From Serratia bockelmannii (lineage in GTDB: Bacteria; Pseudomonadota; Gammaproteobacteria; Enterobacterales; Enterobacteriaceae), in assembly GCF_008011855.1 (NCBI RefSeq), contig NZ_VOUX01000006.1, forward strand, positions 92,169 through 156,168: a stretch of DNA of 64,000 nucleotides, in the 5' to 3' direction. The notes beneath the pieces are model-generated. The model worked only from the letters and a program-made list of their open reading frames with translations. It was not told where the DNA came from and ran no database searches. The position numbers were made by a program, and so were the translations under genes. Shown here in pieces: positions 1-7,393 of this stretch. How positions within the stretch are numbered: the first letter of the stretch is position 1; each line of letters opens with the position of its first letter.

Positions 1-1
1 C

Positions 2-526
2 CTGTGCATGAGCCTGTCCAAGCTCGGCCTGCCGGGCTCGCGCTGCGGCATCGTGATCGCCGACGAGAAGGTGATCACCGCGCTAACCAACATGAACGGC
101 ATCATCAGCCTGTCGCCAGGCAGCATGGGGCCGGCGATGGCGACGGAAATGATCGCGCGCGGCGATCTGCTGCGCCTGTCGAACGAGGTCATTCGCCCGT
201 TCTACAAACAGCGCGTCGAGCACACCATCGAGATTATTCGCCGCTACCTGTCGCCGGAGCGCTGCCTGATCCACAAACCGGAAGGGGCTATCTTCCTCTG
301 GCTGTGGTTCAAGGATCTGCCGATCACCACCGAAGTGCTGTATCAGCGCCTGAAAAAGCGCGGCGTGCTGATGGTGCCGGGCCACTACTTCTTCCCGGGG
401 TTGGAGCACGACTGGCCGCACACCCACCAGTGCATGCGCATGAACTACGTGCCCGATCCGGAGAAAATCGAGCGCGGCGTGGCTATTCTGGCGGAAGAGA
501 TCGAGCGCGCACATCAGAAAGGCTAA
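2..526 (+). CDS. avtA: Valine-pyruvate aminotransferase, C-terminal part (partial)
   Basis: This is the 3' end of a fold-type I PLP aminotransferase; the N-terminal part lies before the window. The visible reading frame opens with the cofactor-lysine motif SLSKLGLPGSR (lysine codon at about 20-22), followed by the substrate-carboxylate-binding C-terminal domain (GHYFFPG, then CMRMNYV). AvtA makes valine from 2-oxoisovalerate using alanine, or alanine from pyruvate using valine, in the cytoplasm. About 174 of the roughly 417 family residues are present. The stop is followed within 20 bases by the promoter of a toxin-antitoxin pair. The AvtA assignment rests on the overall resemblance of the C-terminal domain; another alanine-type aminotransferase is less likely. 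Confidence 0.85.
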   Translation: MCMSLSKLGLPGSRCGIVIADEKVITALTNMNGIISLSPGSMGPAMATEMIARGDLLRLSNEVIRPFYKQRVEHTIEIIRRYLSPERCLIHKPEGAIFLWLWFKDLPITTEVLYQRLKKRGVLMVPGHYFFPGLEHDWPHTHQCMRMNYVPDPEKIERGVAILAEEIERAHQKG

Positions 527-543
527 CGCCGACTGATTGAAAA

Positions 544-581
544 TTGACCGACAAAGATATACGATGCATATATCGTATATC
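544..581 (+). promoter_or_regulatory. Promoter and palindromic operator of the toxin-antitoxin pair
   Basis: Bases 556-565 (gatatacgat) are repeated exactly as the inverse complement at 572-581 (atcgtatatc) around a 6-base centre. A -35-like TTGACC lies at 544-549, and the AT-rich palindrome covers the place where the -10 would be. It ends 18 bases before the antitoxin ATG, with a ribosome-binding site (ggagg) near 588-592. A palindrome over the promoter of a ribbon-helix-helix antitoxin is the usual arrangement for autorepression; binding here is inferred. Confidence 0.7.
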
Positions 582-599
582 TTTTTTGGAGGGCCAACG

Positions 600-821
600 A
601 TGACTCGCATCGTGATCGATTTACCTGAAGAAGACCTGCGGCAGCTCGATAATCTGAAAAATATCCGCCACGTTCCGCGGGCCGAGATCATTCGTCAAGC
701 AGTCTCCCGCTATCTGACGGAGAACCACGTGGAAGATCCCAGCAACGCTTTCGGGCTCTGGTCCGGGGCGATGGGAGATGGCGTGGAGTACGAAAATCGT
801 CAGCGCGAGGAGTGGGAATAA
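600..821 (+). CDS. VapB-like ribbon-helix-helix antitoxin
   Basis: A 73-residue protein whose first 40 residues look like a CopG/Arc-type ribbon-helix-helix domain: a short beta strand (TRIVIDLPEE) and two helices ending in EIIRQAVSRYL. The acidic, aromatic tail (GDGVEYENRQREEWE) resembles the flexible toxin-neutralising C-termini of type II antitoxins. It overlaps the next gene by one base (TAATG), so the pair is translationally coupled. I chose the ATG at 600 because ggagg sits 8 bases upstream and the palindromic operator then lies fully outside the gene; an ATG at 564 in the same frame would be inside the operator. It probably binds and inhibits the PIN toxin and represses its own promoter. 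Base composition appears less GC-rich than the neighbouring core genes. Confidence 0.8.
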   Translation: MTRIVIDLPEEDLRQLDNLKNIRHVPRAEIIRQAVSRYLTENHVEDPSNAFGLWSGAMGDGVEYENRQREEWE

Positions 822-1201
822 TGGTGGCTCAACGGGCGTTATTCGACACCAATATCCTGATCGATTATCTCAACGGCATTCCTCAAGCCAGGGACGTTCT
901 GGTCGAGTATCACATCAATCCGGCCATCAGCGCCATCACCTGGATGGAAGTGATGGTAGGTGCTAAAAAACAGGGTCCGGCACTGGAGCTGAAAACACGT
1001 CAGTTTTTAGGGCAATTTCTGCTGCTGCCTATTACCGATGAAGTCGCTGAACGCGCCGTAGAACTGCGCCACTCACAGCATGTGAAACTGCCAGACGCCA
1101 TTATCTGGGCCACAGCGCAGGTGGGATTCCGGATGCTCATCTCCCGCAACCCCAAAGATTTCGGCACTGACAATGGCGTGTTGATGCCTTATCGGCTGTA
1201 G
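821..1201 (+). CDS. VapC-like PIN-domain ribonuclease toxin
   Basis: A 126-residue PIN-domain protein, presumably a magnesium-dependent endoribonuclease. The acidic residues of the family can be placed: Asp9 in FDTNILIDYL, Glu43 in WMEVMVG, Asp92 in LPDAIIWATA, and Asp113 in RNPKDF. VapC toxins usually cut initiator tRNA or the 23S sarcin-ricin loop; the target here cannot be read from sequence. The start at 821 overlaps the antitoxin stop by one base, with aggag about 8 bases upstream; an in-frame GTG at 812 is the alternative. The gene converges on yidE with only 10 bases between stops. The quartet looks intact, so the toxin is likely active, and the pair is a probable horizontally acquired insertion between avtA and yidE. 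Confidence 0.82.
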   Translation: MVAQRALFDTNILIDYLNGIPQARDVLVEYHINPAISAITWMEVMVGAKKQGPALELKTRQFLGQFLLLPITDEVAERAVELRHSQHVKLPDAIIWATAQVGFRMLISRNPKDFGTDNGVLMPYRL

Positions 1202-1211
1202 ACGATCCGCA

Positions 1212-2870
1212 CTACAACGTCCAGAACAGCACCGCCAGCAGCTGCGGCGACATGATGCGCAGGAACATCGCCAACGGATACACGGTGGCGTAAGACAGCG
1301 CGGCGGCGCCGCTGGTGGGATGCAGACCGTTGGCGAAGGCCAGCGCCGGCGGATCGGTCATCGATCCCGCCAGCATGCCGGACAGCGTCAGGTAGTTCAT
1401 CTTGCCCACCGTGCGTGCCAGAATACCGACGCTCAGCAGCGGAATGGCGGTGATTAACGCGCCATAACCAATCCATGTCAGCCCCTCGCCGTGCAGCAAC
1501 GTATCGATAAAATTGCCGCCCGATTTCAAACCGACCACCGCCAGAAACAGCACGATGCCCAGTTCGCGCAGCGCCAGGTTGGCGCTCGGCGGCATAAACC
1601 AATACAGCTTGCCGATACTGCCGATGCGCCCCAGGATCAGCGCCGCCACCAACGGCCCGCCGGCCAGCCCCAGCCGCAATGCCGCCGGGAAGCCGGGCAC
1701 GAACAGCGGAATGGAGCCCAGCAGCACCCCGAGACCGATGCCGATAAAGACCGGCAGCATCTGCACCTGCTGCAGTTTTTGTTGGGCGTTGCCGACGATT
1801 GCCGTCACCGCGTCGATGGCCTCCGGCCGGCCGACCAGGTTGAGAATGTCGCCGAACTGCAGCGTCACGTTGCTGCCGGCCACCAGCTCCACGCCGGCGC
1901 GGTTGAGGCGTGAAATCACCACGTCATACTTCTGCTTCAGGTTCAGCTCGCGGATTTTCTTGCCCAGCACCTGCTCGTTGGTCACCACCGCCCTCACCAC
2001 CTGCAGCGCGGTGCCGCGCGTCGACAGCGAAGCGTCCACCTCTTCGCCGATCACCAGCCGGGCATTTTCCAGATCTTCCCGTTTGCCCACCAGGTGCAGA
2101 TAGTCGCCAAGCTCCAGCCGTTCGTGGGGCGCCGGCACCATCAGCAGCTCCCCGCGCTTGAGGCGCGAACAGACGATCGCTTCACCGTTGAGCAGCGGTA
2201 CGCTTTTGATCGCCATGCCCTGCAGGTTGGGGTTACGCACCGCCACGTTCATGGCGTGCAGCAGCTCGCGCTGATTGCCCAGGCCGTTTTCAAACGCCTG
2301 CGCCTCGCGATCGATGTTGATGCGGAAAACCAATCGGATCAGCCACATCACCAGCAAGATGCCGCAAATGCCGAACGGGTAGGCCATGGCGTAGCCCATC
2401 CCCATGCCGTCCACCAACGCCGGATCGGAACCGAGATCGGTCAGGATTTGTTGACCGGCGCCCAGCGCCGGGGTGTTGGTGACCGCGCCGGAGAACACGC
2501 CGAGGATGATCGGCAGCGGCACGTCGAACAGCTTGTGCACCGCCGCCGCCACGACACCGCCGGTCAGCACCAGCAGCACCGCGAAGGCGTTGAGGCGCAG
2601 ACCGGAGACGCGCAGCGAAGAGAAGAAACCGGGGCCGACCTGGATGCCGATGGTGTAGACGAACAGGATCAGGCCAAACTCCTGGATAAAGTGCAGCATG
2701 TCCCCGTTCAGGCTGATTTGCCCGCTCTGGGCAAAGTGCCCGACCAGGATACCGCCGAACAGCACGCCGCCGATGCCCAGCCCGACGCCGTACAGCTTCC
2801 AGTTCCCCATCCACAGCCCAATGACGGCCGCCAGCGCCAACATGCTGACGGTCAGGGCGATATCGCTCAT
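1212..2870 (-). CDS. yidE: YidE-type AspT/YbjL-family transporter
   Basis: A 552-residue inner-membrane protein of the aspartate:alanine exchanger (AspT/YidE/YbjL) family. Residues 1-180 form one block of hydrophobic helices and residues 370-552 a second. Between them are two cytoplasmic TrkA-C (RCK_C) ligand-binding domains, roughly 195-275 and 280-360, recognisable by repeats such as [17 protein letters not shown] and [17 protein letters not shown]. The substrate of YidE is unknown. Length and domain order fit the family (E. coli YidE is 553 residues). It lies downstream of the ibp genes on the same strand, but a strong hairpin (2983-3012) separates them, so it probably has its own promoter within 2871-2980. 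Confidence 0.92.
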   Translation of the reverse strand: MSDIALTVSMLALAAVIGLWMGNWKLYGVGLGIGGVLFGGILVGHFAQSGQISLNGDMLHFIQEFGLILFVYTIGIQVGPGFFSSLRVSGLRLNAFAVLLVLTGGVVAAAVHKLFDVPLPIILGVFSGAVTNTPALGAGQQILTDLGSDPALVDGMGMGYAMAYPFGICGILLVMWLIRLVFRINIDREAQAFENGLGNQRELLHAMNVAVRNPNLQGMAIKSVPLLNGEAIVCSRLKRGELLMVPAPHERLELGDYLHLVGKREDLENARLVIGEEVDASLSTRGTALQVVRAVVTNEQVLGKKIRELNLKQKYDVVISRLNRAGVELVAGSNVTLQFGDILNLVGRPEAIDAVTAIVGNAQQKLQQVQMLPVFIGIGLGVLLGSIPLFVPGFPAALRLGLAGGPLVAALILGRIGSIGKLYWFMPPSANLALRELGIVLFLAVVGLKSGGNFIDTLLHGEGLTWIGYGALITAIPLLSVGILARTVGKMNYLTLSGMLAGSMTDPPALAFANGLHPTSGAAALSYATVYPLAMFLRIMSPQLLAVLFWTL

Positions 2871-2982
2871 AGGTCACTTCCTTGCCAAAGTTGAATCGGG
2901 AATTTGCGGACAAAGACACACAGTTAACAAGGATTATGACATCGGACCGTCGGGGGGACTGTGGCGTGCGCCACATAACGCA

Positions 2983-3012
2983 ACGGGGGAGACCCGTCTG
3001 GATCTCCCCCGT
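2983..3012 (-). terminator. Stem-loop downstream of ibpB
   Basis: A perfect 10-base stem (acgggggaga at 2983-2992 with tctcccccgt at 3003-3012) and a 10-base loop lie 25 bases beyond the ibpB stop. The minus-strand 3' flank has no strong U run, so it may be a weak or Rho-assisted terminator, or an mRNA-stabilising hairpin. Confidence 0.55.
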
Positions 3013-3037
3013 ATGATGATGACCGTTTTTCAGTCGG

Positions 3038-3466
3038 TTATTTCGCTTCCAGCTCCGGCGTCGCACCGATGGCGATGCGCTGAGGCTGCAAGGCTTCCGG
3101 CACCTGACGCACCAGATCGATGTGCAGCAGGCCGTTTTCAAATTTGGCCTCGGACACCTGCAGATGCTCCGCCAGGGTGAAGGTCAACTGAAACTCTTTG
3201 CACACCAGGCCCTGGTGCAGGTATTCGACCTGTTTTTCCGGCGGCGTGGGTTTACCGCTGACGGTCAGCCGCGGCCCTTCCACTTCGATATTCAGTTCGC
3301 TCTGCCGGAAACCGGCCAGCGCCAGAGAAATGCGGTAATGATTGTCATCACTTTTCTCGATGTTATACGGCGGGAACCCCTGAGGTTCCTGGCCGCCCAT
3401 TGAACTGGCCAATTTATCAAAACCAATCCATTGACGCAGAAGCGGGGATAAATCGTAATTACGCAT
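3038..3466 (-). CDS. ibpB: Small heat-shock protein IbpB
   Basis: A 142-residue alpha-crystallin (Hsp20) chaperone that works with IbpA to coat aggregating proteins and hand them to DnaK/ClpB. It begins [19 protein letters not shown], nearly the same opening as IbpA, and keeps the central crystallin beta-sandwich (about residues 33-125) with [11 protein letters not shown] near its end. The ATG at 3466 is chosen because aaggag lies just upstream; a longer in-frame start at 3484 would run through that site. It is second in the ibpA-ibpB transcript, 100 bases after ibpA. Expression should follow the sigma-32 promoter upstream of ibpA plus translational control at its own leader. Confidence 0.96.
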   Translation of the reverse strand: MRNYDLSPLLRQWIGFDKLASSMGGQEPQGFPPYNIEKSDDNHYRISLALAGFRQSELNIEVEGPRLTVSGKPTPPEKQVEYLHQGLVCKEFQLTFTLAEHLQVSEAKFENGLLHIDLVRQVPEALQPQRIAIGATPELEAK

Positions 3467-3566
3467 AGGAACAACTCCTTTCATTAAGCGAGATGTGTTT
3501 ATTCAGCCCCCTGACGGCAGGCTAGGTATTATTTACCGGCAGCGTACCTGCCGGAAAAACAGAAAT
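3467..3566 (-). promoter_or_regulatory. ibpA-ibpB intercistronic leader with hairpins
   Basis: Two structures are visible on the minus strand. A perfect 7-base stem (CCGGCAG/CTGCCGG, 3536-3554) lies 12 bases after the ibpA stop. Next to the ibpB start, the ribosome-binding site can fold on itself: AGGA pairs with UCCU across 3467-3479. The E. coli and Salmonella ibp leaders act as ROSE-like RNA thermometers; the same role here is inferred, not shown. Confidence 0.5.
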
Positions 3567-3980
3567 TTATTTAATTTCGATACGGCGCGGTTTTAATGTT
3601 TCCGGCACGATGCGTTGCATGTCGATATACAACAGGCCATTCTCCAGTTTGGCACCTTTAATTTGGATATGTTCGGCCAGCTGGAATTTACGCTCGAAAT
3701 TACGCTCGGCGATGCCCTGATATAAGTAGGTTTTTTCTGCCGGTTCGTTATTGTGCGCACCGCGAACAATCAGCAGATTATCTTGCGTGGTGATCTCCAG
3801 CTCCTGCTCGGCAAACCCGGCTACCGCAATGGCGATGCGATAATGATTTTCGTCCACCAGCTCGACATTATAAGGGGGATAGCCGCCGTTACCCTGACTC
3901 TGGCCGGCCTCCAGCGCGTTGAACAGGCGATCGAAACCAATGGCGGAACGGTATAGCGGGGAAAGATCAAAATTACGCAT
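3567..3980 (-). CDS. ibpA: Small heat-shock protein IbpA
   Basis: A 137-residue Hsp20 chaperone, exactly the family length, starting [20 protein letters not shown], with an alpha-crystallin core (about residues 33-125) and [15 protein letters not shown] near the C-terminus. With IbpB it binds unfolded proteins at inclusion bodies. It is the promoter-proximal gene of the pair. A near-consensus sigma-32 promoter lies about 115 bases upstream, and the 5' leader carries a ribosome-site hairpin. In E. coli, IbpA also represses translation of its own mRNA by binding the leader; the leader here is of suitable size for that. Confidence 0.97.
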   Translation of the reverse strand: MRNFDLSPLYRSAIGFDRLFNALEAGQSQGNGGYPPYNVELVDENHYRIAIAVAGFAEQELEITTQDNLLIVRGAHNNEPAEKTYLYQGIAERNFERKFQLAEHIQIKGAKLENGLLYIDMQRIVPETLKPRRIEIK

Positions 3981-4020
3981 AAAACAGCCTCCTAAGGCAC
4001 TTCAGCGAGGTTGAAATAAA
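3981..4020 (-). promoter_or_regulatory. ROSE-like RNA thermometer in the ibpA leader
   Basis: On the minus strand the ibpA ribosome-binding site lies in GCCTTAGGAGGC, where GCC can pair with GGC and close a small hairpin over AGGA just before the ATG. The upstream text GCTGAAG offers further pairing. This resembles the 3' hairpin of ROSE elements in enterobacterial ibpA leaders. The fold was judged by eye and not computed. Confidence 0.5.
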
Positions 4021-4094
4021 TACGCCTTCCACTCTGGACAGGCTAATTAAGCCAGAATTCCCTTACGGCAAATTCTCAATCCGGCTCTGATGAT

Positions 4095-4124
4095 AAAATG
4101 GGGGTTGCTTTCATCAATTCAACA
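4095..4124 (-). promoter_or_regulatory. Sigma-32 (heat-shock) promoter of ibpAB
   Basis: Read on the minus strand, TGTTGAA (4118-4124) is followed after about 14 bases by CCCCCATTTT (4095-4104). This fits the sigma-32 consensus, CTTGAAA then CCCCATNT with 11-16 bases between. It implies a leader of about 105 bases before the ibpA ATG, long enough for the thermometer structure. Confidence 0.8.
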
Positions 4125-4289
4125 GGCGAGGATCAAAAAAAGCGCATTTCGGTTAGGTGAAAGTTTTTTTACCACTTACACTAAAGTGAGAGAGCCGCCA
4201 CAGAGCGGGATTTTGCTTCTTTTAAAGCAGCAACAGGATGTTATAAATCAGCTTAATTTAGGGGCACAGCAACCCTGCAGGATGGATTA

Positions 4290-4637
4290 ATGACGACGAT
4301 GAAAGCGATAGCGACGGGCTGCATGTTGTTGGCGACCAGCGGTTGCTCCAGCGTGATGAGCCATACCGGCCCGAATCAGGGTTACTATCCCGGCACCCGC
4401 GCCAGCGTGGACATGCTGAAGGACGACAACACCAGCTGGGCGATGATGCCGCTGGTGGCGCTGGATCTCCCGTTCTCCGCAGTAATGGATACCGTGCTGC
4501 TGCCTTACGACTATCTGCGTTCAGGCAATGACGCCACCGCAGACTCGCCAAAAGCGCGCATCCTGCGCAGCGAGCAGCAGAATCTGGCGGCAACCGGCAA
4601 CCCCGGCGAAGGCAACGACAGCACCGCCACACACTGA
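4290..4637 (+). CDS. yidQ: YidQ, YceK/YidQ-family lipoprotein
   Basis: A 115-residue predicted lipoprotein of the DUF1375 (YceK/YidQ) family. A short hydrophobic signal ends in a lipobox-like ATSGC with the acylated cysteine at residue 19. The family core follows: GPNQGYYPGTRASVDML, then DLPFSAVMDTVLLPYDYL, which describes a small envelope protein of unknown function. It is transcribed divergently from ibpA and converges on yidR across a hairpin, the same arrangement as in E. coli. The polar tail (EGNDSTATH) is not conserved in appearance. A second ATG at 4299 could be the true start; either keeps the signal. Confidence 0.88.
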   Translation: MTTMKAIATGCMLLATSGCSSVMSHTGPNQGYYPGTRASVDMLKDDNTSWAMMPLVALDLPFSAVMDTVLLPYDYLRSGNDATADSPKARILRSEQQNLAATGNPGEGNDSTATH

Positions 4638-4648
4638 TCACGCACGCA

Positions 4649-4666
4649 GCGGGCCATCAGGCCCGC
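4649..4666. terminator. Bidirectional stem-loop between yidQ and yidR
   Basis: A perfect 7-base stem (gcgggcc/ggcccgc) with an ATCA loop lies between the converging yidQ and yidR stops, 1 base from the yidR stop. T-tracts are weak on both sides, so it is only a moderate terminator candidate. Confidence 0.5.
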
Positions 4667-4667
4667 C

Positions 4668-5948
4668 TTACGCCTCAACCACAAAGATCTGGTTGAATCC
4701 GGCAATCTCGCGCATAAACGCCACTTTCTTGCCATCCGGCGAAAACACCACGGCATCTCCCGACGGCGGCTGCAGGCTGCGCTGCGTTAAACGCTGCAGG
4801 CGGCCGCTGGCAACCTCACACAGCATCACGCTGTTGTCACACACCAGGGCTATCGCCCCGCCCTGCGGGTGCCAGCTGAACGCCGACTGGATGTCATGCT
4901 CGGCGCGGCTGACCTGGCGCGGCTCACCGCCGTTCGGCGACACCGTCCACAGTTGCACCACGCCGCCGTCATCCTTCATCAGAAAAGCTATCTGGCTACC
5001 GTCCGGCGAGCTGCGCAGCCAATGGCGCGGCGCGCCGGCGACGCCCGGAAAACGACGATCCCCGGTAAAGGTCACCCGCCGCTGCCTGACGCCCTGCGGC
5101 GGCGCCGGCAGCTCGCTTTCCGTCCCCTGCAGCGGCAGAGCACCCGCCCTGGCGTAGTCGGCGTCGTTCTCCGGCAGATCGACGATAAACACCTCCGGCA
5201 GCTTCTCACCGGCGGCGGACAGCGTATCGCCGATAAATGCCAGCGCCCAGCGCTGCCGGCGGCCGTCGGCCTTACGGTAACCTTCGCGGCCAATCCAGCC
5301 CTCTTCGTAGGCGCGATTGATTTGATCGCTGCCCGGCTGCGGCTGCGGCACGGTCTCGCTGACCAGCACGCAATAGTGGCTGCCGTCATACTCACGGGGA
5401 TGCTGTTTCGGCGGATTGACCCCGTGCAGCGGCACAGCCACGCCGACGTTGCGCAGATCGCGCGCCGGATCGCATTCATGCATCACGTGATCGTTGTAGG
5501 TAAAGCTGAGGCGGCTGCCGTCCGGGCTGAAAACGTGCACATGGCTGCCGCCGCGCAGCGCGCCGGGCGTGTAGGGCGCCGTGATATCCAGCGCGTCGAG
5601 GGTAATGGCCAACTCGCGATCCGGTTCGCTGACGATCACCCCGCGGCGGTGATGAAAATCATACTGCCAGGCGCTGTCCGGGTGTTCCGGGCCGTGGATG
5701 AAGACGTAACGCGCCGGCGCATCGGGGCTGACCGTGACCACGCCGACGTGTGCGCTGTGCTGGGCGCGATAAACCACTTCCACCGCGCCGCTGGCGACGT
5801 TAACCCGCTCGATGCTCAGGCCGGTGAAAGAGGCGCCGCGCGGGCGCACGTCATAAGCCAGCCATTGGCTGTCCGGCGTCCAGACGTTGATATTGGTTAA
5901 CTGATGCCCGCGTGGGTCGAAAGTCAGTTGTTTTTCCCGATGGCTCAT
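4668..5948 (-). CDS. yidR: YidR, DUF3748 beta-propeller-like protein
   Basis: A 426-residue protein of the YidR/DUF3748 family, function unknown. Several TolB/WD40-like blade motifs are visible: FSPDGSRLSFTYND, SSPDGSQIAFLMKD, VSPNGGEPRQVS and, near the C-terminus, FSPDGKKVAFMRE. These point to a beta-propeller. No signal peptide is evident, so a cytoplasmic location is likely. I start it at the ATG at 5948 (MSHREKQLTFDP) because cagga lies about 8 bases upstream on the coding strand. The in-frame ATG at 5966 would add an arginine-rich MRRRAA stretch and lacks a ribosome site. It is the last of the conserved yidE-ibpBA-yidQ-yidR group. Confidence 0.88.
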   Translation of the reverse strand: MSHREKQLTFDPRGHQLTNINVWTPDSQWLAYDVRPRGASFTGLSIERVNVASGAVEVVYRAQHSAHVGVVTVSPDAPARYVFIHGPEHPDSAWQYDFHHRRGVIVSEPDRELAITLDALDITAPYTPGALRGGSHVHVFSPDGSRLSFTYNDHVMHECDPARDLRNVGVAVPLHGVNPPKQHPREYDGSHYCVLVSETVPQPQPGSDQINRAYEEGWIGREGYRKADGRRQRWALAFIGDTLSAAGEKLPEVFIVDLPENDADYARAGALPLQGTESELPAPPQGVRQRRVTFTGDRRFPGVAGAPRHWLRSSPDGSQIAFLMKDDGGVVQLWTVSPNGGEPRQVSRAEHDIQSAFSWHPQGGAIALVCDNSVMLCEVASGRLQRLTQRSLQPPSGDAVVFSPDGKKVAFMREIAGFNQIFVVEA

Positions 5949-6424
5949 GGCGGCTCTCCTGCGCATGCTGGCACTGAACGGCCATCTTACCGGATCGGCG
6001 GCAGCGTTTCATATGGCCGGCGAGAGGCGCTCGGGGGCATTTTGGCGCAATTATTTTTCAGCGTCTTATCATTTAAGCCGCTCGGCGGCGCCGGCAGGAA
6101 ATAAACGCCCGGGTAGGCGGCCGTATTCCAGGCAGTGAAACTCAGCGGTGCCCATGCCGTATAGGCAGATGCCGCGAGCGCTATTTTTTCATTCTCATTT
6201 ACTTGATCAAAATAATTCAGCGGCAGCGCCTTTCTTAACGCAAATAAATAAAAAATCGTGTCGCTAAACGACAGGTTAATGATTACTTTCACCGCCAACC
6301 CGATGCTCTTCTCCGGCCATTGCCGTTTGCTGGCCGGCTTACCTGCCGGTCGGATGGCAGGGTTTACAATCAATACAAAAAAGTACAATATGGATTTTTA
6401 AGTCCAAAATATTCTGGAGCCGGT
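5949..6424. other. Gene-poor interval between yidR and the dehydratase
   Basis: No convincing gene is visible. A 133-codon open frame on the minus strand (5987-6388) has no ribosome-binding site before its only early ATG and no family I recognise. Its middle (for example YFDQVNENEKIALAASAY) reads somewhat like protein, so a decayed gene remnant is possible. The stretch is visibly more AT-rich than its neighbours. Confidence 0.4.
6363..6418 (+). promoter_or_regulatory. Candidate promoter and operator of the dehydratase gene
   Basis: TTTACA (6363-6368) and TACAAT (6384-6389) form a possible promoter with a short 15-base spacer. At 6403-6418 there is a 16-base near-perfect palindrome (tccaaaatattctgga, one mismatched pair) that overlaps the ribosome-binding site (ctggag) of the next gene. 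A repressor bound there could block expression. This is read by eye only. Confidence 0.35.
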
Positions 6425-7393
6425 ATGAATCCCCTCTTCGATGCCATTGTTTCTGCCCATCAGCAACTGCGCCCTCAGGTTCGGGTCACGCCATTGGAGC
6501 GCAGCGTACTGCTTTCTCAGCAATTGGGCTGCGAGCTGTATTTGAAATGCGATCATCTGCAGCACACCGGCTCCTTTAAATTTCGCGGCGCCAGCAACAA
6601 GCTGCGGCTGCTGGATAACGAGCAACGCCGGCGCGGCGTGATCGCCGCCTCAACCGGCAACCACGGCCAAGCGGTCGCCCTGGCGGGGTACCTGATGGGG
6701 GTTGGCGTCACAGTTTATGCGCCAGAGACGGCCGCGAGCATCAAGCTCGACACCATTCGTGCACTGGGCGGCACCGTGGAATTGGTGCCGGGCGATGCGC
6801 TGAACGCCGAACTGGCGGGGGAACAGGCCGCACGCGAACAGGGAAAAACCTATATCTCGCCGTATAACGACGAGCAGGTGATCGCCGGCCAGGGCACCTG
6901 CGGCATGGAGCTGGTTGAACAACTCACCGATCTGGACGCGGTGTTCGTGGCGGTCGGCGGCGGGGGTTATATCGCCGGCATCGGCACCGTTCTGCGGCAA
7001 CTGTCGCCGAACACGCAGCTTATCGCCTGCTGGCCGGAAAACGCCACCAGCCTGTACAGCGCGTTGGAAGCGGGCCATATCTTCCCGGTGGAAGAGCAAG
7101 AAACCCTGTCCGACGGCACCGCCGGCGGCGTCGAGCCGGGCGCCGTGACCTTTCCGCTGTGCCAACAGCTGATCGACCGCAAAGTGCTGGTTAGCGAGGC
7201 AGAGATCAAACACGCGATGCGCCGGATCGCCGCCAGCGATCGCTGGATTATCGAAGGCGCGGCCGGCGTGGCGCTGGCGGCGGCGATCAAACTGGCGCCG
7301 GAATACCAGGGTAAAAAGGTGGCGGTGGTACTGTGCGGCAAGAACATCGTGCTGGAGAAATACCTCAAGGCCATCGCCGATGCACATCCTTAA
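6425..7393 (+). CDS. PLP-dependent threonine/serine dehydratase-like protein (EutB-like)
   Basis: A 322-residue fold-type II PLP enzyme of the threonine dehydratase/serine racemase group. Lys52 in GSFKFRGA is the Schiff-base lysine. The phosphate-binding glycine loop is VAVGGGGYIAGIG (about residues 178-190), and the C-terminal cofactor loop is CGKN instead of the usual SG(G/A)N. There is no C-terminal ACT regulatory domain, so it is not a biosynthetic IlvA. It overlaps the next gene, an ornithine-cyclodeaminase relative, by 14 bases. The same pairing occurs as eutB-eutC in ectoine degradation, but no other ectoine gene is present here. The substrate is therefore open: threonine, serine, a diamino acid, or another 2-amino-3-hydroxy acid. 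The start at 6425 is set by ctggag 7 bases upstream. Confidence 0.82.
   Translation: MNPLFDAIVSAHQQLRPQVRVTPLERSVLLSQQLGCELYLKCDHLQHTGSFKFRGASNKLRLLDNEQRRRGVIAASTGNHGQAVALAGYLMGVGVTVYAPETAASIKLDTIRALGGTVELVPGDALNAELAGEQAAREQGKTYISPYNDEQVIAGQGTCGMELVEQLTDLDAVFVAVGGGGYIAGIGTVLRQLSPNTQLIACWPENATSLYSALEAGHIFPVEEQETLSDGTAGGVEPGAVTFPLCQQLIDRKVLVSEAEIKHAMRRIAASDRWIIEGAAGVALAAAIKLAPEYQGKKVAVVLCGKNIVLEKYLKAIADAHP

Noticed and set aside
537..599. Longer antitoxin start including 21 extra codons
   Set aside because: That extension would run through the palindromic operator and the ribosome-binding site.
5987..6388. 133-codon minus-strand frame taken as a possible gene
   Set aside because: No Shine-Dalgarno before the only early ATG and no recognisable family; kept only as a possible remnant in the gap entry.
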